Source of the DNA: CAXBDP01 sp041689935 | GTDB taxonomy: Bacteria > Bacteroidota > Bacteroidia > Cytophagales > Cyclobacteriaceae | Length of the DNA stretch: 39,454 bases | Assembly (NCBI GenBank): GCA_041689935.1 | Contig: JBDNFI010000061.1 | Span: 1-39,454, forward strand | Direction: 5' to 3' | Shown: one piece after another, positions 34,028 through 39,454 of the stretch | Layout: every line of letters starts with the position of its first letter | Numbering within the stretch: position 1 is the stretch's first letter | Program-made: the position numbers and the translations under genes | Notes under the pieces: generated by a model | Told to the model about the DNA's origin: nothing | The model's database searches: none | What the model saw: only the letters and a program-made list of their open reading frames with translations

Positions 34028-34321
34028 ATGAAAAAGGATTTAATAGCAATAACAACTCTCTGTTCGCACCACGAAATTGAAATTTCATTTATTGATGCTT
34101 TGTGCAATACAGGACTTATTCAAATTGAAATTATTGAGCAAAATCAATTTATACATCAAGATCAAATCAACGACCTTGAAAAAATGATCCGACTACACCA
34201 TGAGTTAAATGTCAACATTGAAGGGATAGATGTGGTTTTTAATCTTTTGGCAAAAGAAAGGCAATTGAAAGAAGAATTAATGGCTCTTAAAAACAGATTA
34301 AGCTTATATGAAAACAACTAA
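34028..34321 (+). CDS. cbpM: Chaperone modulator CbpM
   Basis: 97 aa of the CbpM family (MerR-like fold), which binds and inhibits CbpA. Typical features: ITTLCSHHEIEISFIDALCNTGLIQIE, a segment IHQDQINDLEKMIRLHHELNVNIEGIDVVFNLL, and a final coiled coil. Start ATG is 1 nt past the cbpA remnant, the normal cbpA-cbpM order. It appears intact although its partner in this locus is truncated. Confidence 0.85.
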   Translation: MKKDLIAITTLCSHHEIEISFIDALCNTGLIQIEIIEQNQFIHQDQINDLEKMIRLHHELNVNIEGIDVVFNLLAKERQLKEELMALKNRLSLYENN

Positions 34322-34703
34322 GCGCTGATACTTATATTGGGTAATCTTTAACAACCACCCTCCCGCCTAGCCGATTGAGTTTCTTTCTCTTTAGACCTTT
34401 TTACACCCGACCAAAGTGATTTTCACGTTAAGTTATATACGAGGTTTCAAACTTTCTTTCATCCGCGAAATATTTAACCATAGCAATTTTCGCATTTTAC
34501 TTATTTCATTTTATATCCTTGCTTTCTTTTCATTATCTGTAAAAAAGCAGGTTTTTTAGGTTAAAAATTATTTTTTTGACTTACCATTCTAGATTTAGAT
34601 TTATTCTACCCTTCTGAAATTAATTTTTATTTTATTCACTGTGTTTGTAGTCAGTTTTGATTTTAAGAATCATAAATCAGCTGCTTGCCACTATTTTATT
34701 CAA
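34322..34703. other. AT-rich noncoding stretch
   Basis: About 380 bases with no gene seen on either strand. One CCTCCCGC octamer is at 34359. T-rich runs (for example 34570-34577) but no clear terminator hairpin or promoter pair. A read-through frame from 34641 continues into the GH130 remnant. Confidence 0.55.
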
Positions 34704-35084
34704 ATGATTGCAATCAAAAAAGAAGGCATTATCCTTTCGGAAACCGAACTGGAATTTGAAAATGATGGGGTATTAAATCCTGCCATTATTCAAGAAGGAA
34801 ATACGGTTCACATGCTCTATAGGGCTGTGCGAATAGGAAACCCTGATGATCACCTCATTTCCCACCGGAAATGTGGCACAGCAACCTGCAGCCAAGATTT
34901 AATCGAAGCCATCGAAGACAAATACGGTGATAGTTTTACGATCAAAGTTTGCACTTTGCAGAAGGCTAATATTCAATTCAATTACCCAGAAGAAGTAAAG
35001 TGCTTTTTAAAGTATTGGCTTAAAGTGGATTGCACAAGACTAGCCCTCGAGATAAATAAAGATATTAAAATAAGCTTTAGATAA
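34704..35084 (+). pseudogene. GH130 (mannosyl phosphorylase) N-terminus fused to unknown sequence
   Basis: The ATG at 34704 opens MIAIKKEGIILSETELEFEN followed by GVLNPAIIQEGNTVHMLYRAVRIGN, the start of family 130 glycoside phosphorylases in Bacteroidota. After about residue 46 the homology stops and an unrelated segment (CGTATCSQDLIEAIEDKYGD ... KVCTLQKANIQFNYPEEVKCF) runs to the stop. The catalytic part of GH130 is gone. The tail is a normal-looking open frame but I do not recognise it. A deletion joining two genes in frame is the simplest reading. 126 aa. Confidence 0.55.
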
Positions 35085-35542
35085 AATTAGATCCCTATCA
35101 TCGTCAAATCAATTCAAGAGTTTGGCGCCCGATACTCACCGCTAAGCATCATTACGTTAATACCGGGATGAAAAAAAATTAGCCACAATTTGGGTTTCAA
35201 TAAATTCTGTAAGGCTGCAATTTCTCAGCTGTCTTTATAGGTGAAAATAATCGTTGCTCTTGCCTTTGTCTGTGTAAAACTCAAGATATATTGCCACGTG
35301 GAAAAAGAAATAGGCAGGAGGATAAAAATATTATTATCGGCCTATTGTAATTTCAAAAAATATAAATTATTTTTGATAATAATTAGTAATAAGCTTAATA
35401 ATAATGCATTTAGATGAAATAGGATAAAGATAGGCTAGTGTCCTAAATCCCTTTCAACTCTTATTATACTCAGAGCTCATTATGTACAACACTGGTTTAG
35501 AAATGTTTGTATCAAGGTTTGAGTATTTTAACGAAAAAAATG
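35085..35542. other. AT-rich noncoding stretch
   Basis: About 455 bases without a convincing gene. Several short frames (for example GTGGAAAAAGAAATAGG from 35298) stop within 30-40 codons. No CRISPR-like or tandem repeats, and no consensus promoter, were seen. Confidence 0.55.
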
Positions 35543-36130
35543 ATGAAAAAAATAATATTAGCCGTTGTATTATGCGGGATTTCCTTTTTGGCGAGTGCAC
35601 AAATTGCAAGTGCCCAAAGTGCAAGTACTCAAAGCGCGAGTGTAGAAAAAACAATGTTTGGCGTACAAACTGGATTTTTGGGAATTTGGGCGTATAATGA
35701 AACAAAACGTTCTAAATCAGTCACTATACGTAGCGAGGTCGGCTTTGACGGCGGAATTTTTGGTGGTTCACTTCACGACAATACAGGATTTATATTAACG
35801 CCTGTGATTTCAATCGAACCAAGAAGGTATTACAACTTGAAAAGAAGATTGAAACAATCAAAGCGAATTGATGGGAATAGTGGGAATTTTTATTCCATCA
35901 AAGCAAGCTATAATCCAGATTGGTTTGTCCTTTCAAATCAAGATAATCTGAATGTTAACCATCAAATTTCTATAACTCCTACTTGGGCAATGAGAAGGAA
36001 TATTCGAAATTATTTTAACTATGAAACGGGTATAGGAATAGGGTACCGACATCACTATTCAAGCCAATATGGTAGTAGAGGCGAGGCCAACATAAATTTG
36101 CATTTAAGAATAGGGTATCGCATAAAGTAA
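35543..36130 (+). CDS. Putative secreted outer-membrane beta-barrel protein
   Basis: 195 aa from the ATG at 35543 (MKKIILAVVLCGISFLASA, a signal peptide). A short repetitive linker (S-A-Q-x-A-S-x-Q, in 15-bp imperfect units at about 35601-35641) follows, then alternating hydrophobic strands with aromatic ends: FGVQTGFLGIWAYNE, RSEVGFDGGIFGG, FILTPVISIEPRRYY, LHLRIGYRIK at the C-terminus. The strand pattern suggests a small beta-barrel. Bacteroidota proteins of this type are common; function unknown. It stands alone in the decay zone yet looks intact. Confidence 0.65.
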   Translation: MKKIILAVVLCGISFLASAQIASAQSASTQSASVEKTMFGVQTGFLGIWAYNETKRSKSVTIRSEVGFDGGIFGGSLHDNTGFILTPVISIEPRRYYNLKRRLKQSKRIDGNSGNFYSIKASYNPDWFVLSNQDNLNVNHQISITPTWAMRRNIRNYFNYETGIGIGYRHHYSSQYGSRGEANINLHLRIGYRIK

Positions 36131-36784
36131 TACCTGCAGATGAAACCTTTCACAAGGTATATTCAACATAGTACAATACCTTACCATCACAATTGACAAA
36201 TTCCGAATTGGGCTTCGCCAAATATAGAAATTCACTTTTACCCAATAAACCATTTTTAAGCAAAAGTTAAAGTATACGACTTGTGTTTACTTCCCCGCCC
36301 AAGAAATAATTCCCTCCCGCCTTTTCTGGTAATCACAGAAAACCAGTAGGATAAGATGTATATATAGATTCTAATATTGAGGGCGCGCAAGGCCTTTAGG
36401 TTACATTTTGCAAATCCCTATTCACTTTTCTAGCCCTTACTCTTTCCAGAAAAACCACATCCAAAGAAACTCTATTCATTGCTACCTTGAGAGCCTGCGG
36501 CTAAATAGAGTAATGTTAAATGCGGGAGGATAATGCGAATCCAATGCAGGCTATTGTATTTGCCGACAAAAGGAATTAAGTTTAAAACCTTCGCAGTAAG
36601 AGAGGTAATTATACACTCGGAGGCAAATATGGAATAGACGAAATAGTATTGTCTATAACTCTCATCTTTAGGCACACACACAACTTACGGCTATTTAATG
36701 AGCGTCGTGCATTTTTAATTAATTCTTCGATCATTTTGTTCCTCGTTTAGGGAACAAAACCAGTCCAGTTATTTAAGCATTTAG
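36131..36784. other. Noncoding stretch with two octamer copies
   Basis: About 650 bases with no gene I can support. CCTCCCGC at 36313 and GCGGGAGG at 36522. A small palindrome GTTCC-TCGTTTAG-GGAAC lies near 36739, without a T tract. A minus-strand frame (36472-36681) has no recognisable sequence or start context. Confidence 0.5.
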
Positions 36785-37174
36785 GAACACATAATAGCAG
36801 ATAAGTTAAGAACTTTTGGGCTTAAGCTACTCGAAGACAAAGAAGAAGTGTTGATAGAACTAATAAAACTTGGGACTCAACGCTATATCAAAAAACTAGA
36901 AGATATGACCTTAGAGGTTCCAATGTCAGTCTTTCTTGCTCGTGAAATAGGTAAAAACGACAATTTTCTCAGCAAACACTTTTCGAAAAACGAAGGTGTC
37001 ACGGTAGAATCCTTCTATATAATCAAAAAAATAGATGGAGAGAAAGAACTCATAAAATATGATCAACTAAACTTATGTGAAATTGCCATTAAAATGGGAG
37101 ACAGTTCTGTTCATTATCTATCTAACCAGTTTAAGCGGGTTATCGGCCTTTCTGTATCTGAATATAAAAAAGTA
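36785..37174 (+). pseudogene. AraC-type regulator, N-terminus lost
   Basis: The frame opens without a start at 36785 (EHIIADKLRTFGLKLLEDKE) and runs through the AraC DNA-binding domain: NDNFLSKHFSKNEGVTVESFYIIKKI (first helix-turn-helix), then LNLCEIAIKMGDSSVHYLSNQFKRVIGLSVSEYKK (second). Bacteroidota short AraC proteins of this type have about 60-70 more residues, including an N-terminal HMA-like domain, before this point. The only in-frame start is a GTG at 36848. The frame continues without a stop into the next remnant. Confidence 0.65.
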
Positions 37175-37533
37175 ATGAGTAACGAGAAGCAGCACTGCCA
37201 AGATTTATCTGAAGCATTGGATGACCTCAGAGAAAAAGGCTATACCTACAATTTCGACAGGAACAAGGATTGACTTGAATGTAAGGATCTGTGCGCCCGC
37301 TTTCAGATTGAAGAATTAAGCTTTTCAAAATTCTACCGATTTGATGAAAACGAAGATGTAAACGATTTATCAATTATTTACGTTAAAAAGGGCAAGACTG
37401 TTTGAAGGGTTTACTTATACATGACAGCAATCTTAGAAATAATGACTTATTTAAAAAGCTTTCTACTATAAGGAGTGAGTATTCGAATGAAAAATTGGTC
37501 AATGACGATGAAGAACAAAATATCATACATTAA
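37175..37533 (+). pseudogene. Small Bacteroidota protein (often mis-named PRPP synthetase), stop and frameshift
   Basis: From ATG 37175: MSNEKQHCQDLSEALDDLREKGYTYNF, then a TGA at 37271-37273, then LECKDLCARF and YRFDENEDVNDLSIIY, a second stop after GKTV (37403), and after a frame change from 37402 LKGLLIHDSNL to a TAA at 37531. This order (DLREKGYT, DCLECK, YRFxG, KGLL(I/V)D) is that of a small Bacteroidota family often labelled phosphoribosylpyrophosphate synthetase without good reason. The first TGA sits where I recall Cys (TGC/TGT) in DCLEC. Two independent lesions: a clear pseudogene. Confidence 0.65.
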
Positions 37534-37883
37534 AGACATGATTTCGAAAATGGATAGTATAGTTATCTATTAAATCTGGATAGGTTCAAATCAGTATCGG
37601 TTTTTACACTCGCATTCAACGTAAATTAGAAAAAAGAGAAAAGGAAGCGGCATTAAATCTTTTGAAAAAAATAGGCACATTTGAATTATGCAAATATTAC
37701 CAATACTTGTGTAATAAAATTACCCACTAACATACTTATCATTATGTTAGTAAACTAAAAGTCACTCAATAGATTCTGACTTATCCAATTAGAGCTACAA
37801 AAATTCAAGCCTTTTCTTAGCAATGCCCGCAATTATTGTAGAGGAATATCCTTCACATACAGACAATTTAAAATTCTTGCAAA
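37534..37883. other. AT-rich noncoding stretch before the dehydrogenase
   Basis: About 350 bases with no gene visible. Short frames only; no hairpin terminator and no TTG / TAnnTTTG pair found before the ATG at 37884. Confidence 0.5.
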
Positions 37884-39266
37884 ATGTCGATCCAAACAAT
37901 TAATCCTAACACCAATAAGACTGTAAAGTCATTCGAAGAAATGACGGAGAAAACAGTTGAAGCTAAAGTGGCGAAAGCCCAACTGGCTTTTACTAACTGG
38001 AAAGAAACGAGCTACCGGCAACGGGCAGATTTGCTACATAAAGTAGCTACTCTCATGCGAATCAAGAAATCTGAACTTGCCAAAACCATCACCTTGGAAA
38101 TGGGCAAACTCCTAGCCCAAGCTGAAGGTGAAATCGACTTGAGTGCCGATATTTTTGATTACTATGCCGATCATGGCGAAGAATTTCTGGCAGATAAAGT
38201 GCTTGATCCTGAGTATGGAGAGGCGATAATTCGAAATAGCCCTATTGGTGTATTACTGGGTGTGATGCCCTGGAATTTTCCTTACTACCAAGTAGCTCGC
38301 TTCGCAGCTCCAAATATTATGGTGGGCAATACGATATTGCTTAAACATGCCTCCATTGTTCCTCAATGTGCTGCTGCTATAGAAGAACTGTTCAAAGAAG
38401 CAGAAGCTCCTGAAGGATTGTACACCAATTTATTTATTTCTGGAAAACATGCATCAGCATTGGTTTCTGATAAAAGAATAAAAGGTGTTTCCTTGACAGG
38501 AGGAGAAAAAGCTGGTGCAAGTATAGCCGTAGAAGCTGGAAAATATTTAAAAAAGGTTGTACTAGAGCTAGGAGGCAATGATGCGTTCATTATCCTTGAA
38601 GATGCCGATATTGAAAAAGCGGTGGATTGGGCAGTTGTGGCAAGGATGAATAACAACGGTCAATCTTGTATAGCTTCCAAGCGCTTTATTGCTGTGGAAG
38701 CAATAGCAGATGAATTTATTCAGAAGTTCAAGGATAAGTTGTCAAAAATGAAAGTGGGTGACCCGATGGATCCTACAACAGAATTAGGCCCTTTAAGTAG
38801 CGAAGAAGCAGCGGTTCATTTAGCCGACCAAGTGAAGCGTTCGGTTAATGAAGGTGCAAAGCTTTTATTGGGCGGTAAACGTGCCGATCGTGAAGGTGCC
38901 TTTATGGAACCTACTATACTTACCAATTTGAAACCTGGTAATGCAGCTTATCATGAAGAATTATTTGGCCCGGTTGCCTCCTTCTATGTAGTGAAAGACG
39001 AACAAGCTGCCATAGATCTGGCCAATGATTCTGATTTTGGTTTGGGTGGTTCTGTATTTACACACGATATCGAGCGTGGAAAAAGAGTAGCCGATCAGAT
39101 CGATTCGGGTATGGTCTTTATCAATCATCCTACCTGGACGCAGGCCGATCTTCCTTTTGGTGGAACCAAGCGCTCAGGCTTTGGTCGTGAACTATCAGCC
39201 TTGGGGATTCAGGAGTTTGTCAATAAGAAGCTCATTCGTATTAGCGCGCTCAACGATCCTTTTTAG
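37884..39266 (+). CDS. NAD(P)-dependent succinate-semialdehyde-type aldehyde dehydrogenase
   Basis: Oxidises an aldehyde to a carboxylate with NAD(P)+; 460 aa, cytoplasmic. PWNFP at 129-133 (cofactor binding), LELGGND with general base Glu228, and NNNGQSCIASKRF with catalytic Cys262 are all intact; the C-terminal block GGTKRSGFGREL is present. The opening IQTINPNTNKTVKSFEEMTE and the length resemble succinate-semialdehyde dehydrogenases of the Sad/GabD type. The substrate is not proven. It is the last complete gene of the window and is undamaged, in contrast to the zone before it. Confidence 0.9.
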   Translation: MSIQTINPNTNKTVKSFEEMTEKTVEAKVAKAQLAFTNWKETSYRQRADLLHKVATLMRIKKSELAKTITLEMGKLLAQAEGEIDLSADIFDYYADHGEEFLADKVLDPEYGEAIIRNSPIGVLLGVMPWNFPYYQVARFAAPNIMVGNTILLKHASIVPQCAAAIEELFKEAEAPEGLYTNLFISGKHASALVSDKRIKGVSLTGGEKAGASIAVEAGKYLKKVVLELGGNDAFIILEDADIEKAVDWAVVARMNNNGQSCIASKRFIAVEAIADEFIQKFKDKLSKMKVGDPMDPTTELGPLSSEEAAVHLADQVKRSVNEGAKLLLGGKRADREGAFMEPTILTNLKPGNAAYHEELFGPVASFYVVKDEQAAIDLANDSDFGLGGSVFTHDIERGKRVADQIDSGMVFINHPTWTQADLPFGGTKRSGFGRELSALGIQEFVNKKLIRISALNDPF

Positions 39267-39361
39267 GATTACTGAATTTATTTTTTAGGGTTACTCATTT
39301 AGGCCACTAAACGTTGTTTATCAATATATTAAGTAGTATATTAGAGTATAAAATCACCCAT

Positions 39362-39454
39362 ATGAAACTACTTCAATTAGACCGAAAAACCTTTGAAAAG
39401 CAATTTGGAGACAAATCTTCCTGCTATGCTTATTTAGCCAAATTAAAATGGCCA
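39362..39454 (+). mobile_element. IS1595-like transposase, 5' end only
   Basis: The first 31 codons (MKLLQLDRKTFEKQFGDKSSCYAYLAKLKW) end in the (Y)LxxLKWP element that precedes the zinc ribbon of IS1595-family transposases; the gene is cut by the window edge. The sequence at 39287 onward (AGGGTTACTCATTTAGGCCA) could hold the left terminal repeat, but the other end is not available. Confidence 0.6.

Larger units (their letters stand above)
2390..36529. repeat. Dispersed octamer GCGGGAGG, 23 copies
   Basis: Counted by eye. GCGGGAGG on the plus strand starts at 3902, 4643, 5997, 11277, 13888, 18364, 20696, 22140, 24918, 30387, 36522. CCTCCCGC starts at 2390, 4143, 6486, 12322, 12598, 16256, 18680, 21909, 22816, 28288, 34359, 36313. 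20 copies are in genes and 3 in intergenic DNA. Flanking bases are not conserved beyond a mild preference for A or T. The mean spacing is about 1.7 kb, with a gap from 6.5 to 11.3 kb. Not associated with hairpins or IS ends. Confidence 0.9.

Noticed and set aside
2390..36529. GCGGGAGG read as a Shine-Dalgarno sequence
   Set aside because: GGGAGG resembles a ribosome binding site, but 20 of 23 copies are deep inside genes, nearly half are antisense, and none sits just before a start codon.
2390..36529. GCGGGAGG as part of a REP or IS-end repeat
   Set aside because: No conserved flanks, no pairing arms and no IS ends around the copies.
36472..36681. 69-aa minus-strand frame
   Set aside because: No start signal, no recognisable pattern and biased codons; not supported as a gene.
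36735..36760. Palindrome GTTCC...GGAAC as a terminator
   Set aside because: Stem is 5 bp only and no T tract follows on either strand.
1..39454. tRNA, rRNA or CRISPR arrays
   Set aside because: No cloverleaf-like segments with CCA ends, no rRNA signatures and no spaced direct repeats were seen.

Overview
The window looks like a chromosome segment of a Bacteroidota bacterium, probably of the Cytophagales type, at roughly 40% GC. The evidence is a nusB-ytxH-DUF1573-yajC-ybbR-coaE cluster with an over-long NusB, a GlmU-like sugar nucleotidyltransferase, paired Wzi-type capsule proteins, many small signal-peptide proteins and lipoproteins, and promoters of the TTG - about 20 nt - TAnnTTTG type. 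No rRNA, tRNA or CRISPR array was seen.

Layout. (1) 1-2117, minus strand: part of a type I restriction-modification locus (a RhuM-family gene cut by the window edge, then hsdM), preceded by a truncated HsdR-N-like remnant. (2) 2383-10562, minus strand: a sodium-dependent transporter, then a tightly packed seven-gene run (GlmU-like protein, delta-prime clamp-loader subunit, RimB-like retropepsin, RimK-like ligase, HemC, a lipoprotein cyclophilin and an RmlD-like reductase) headed by rpmE with its own promoter and terminator. (3) 10848-18646, plus strand: two tandem Wzi-family proteins, an MsbA-like ABC exporter, a small membrane protein, GmhA (heptose precursor) and the ComM/YifB AAA ATPase. 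This is mostly a surface-polysaccharide operon. (4) 18651-24024: small secreted and membrane proteins, an M1 peptidase, a DUF1801 protein and an MFS transporter. (5) 24010-29192, minus strand: the conserved coaE-ybbR-yajC-DUF1573-ytxH-nusB cluster and an amino-acid dehydrogenase. (6) 29356-33425, plus strand: a second ABC exporter, a 12-copy 8-bp tandem repeat, a small cysteine-containing secreted peptide without a normal start codon, a lipoprotein and a FAS1-like protein. (7) 33426-37883: an AT-rich decay zone with chimeric or broken remnants (CbpA tail, GH130 head, an AraC regulator fused to a broken small gene) but an apparently intact cbpM. (8) 37884 to the end: a succinate-semialdehyde-type dehydrogenase and the start of an IS1595-like transposase.

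The strongest unexplained signal is not a gene. The exact 8-mer GCGGGAGG (or its complement CCTCCCGC) occurs 23 times by my hand count, where base composition predicts fewer than one. It is found on both strands about equally (11 and 12), inside genes in all six reading registers, and in intergenic DNA. The flanks are not conserved and one-mismatch variants are rare. This has the signature of a genome-wide recognition word, such as a Chi-like recombination site or a DNA-uptake sequence.
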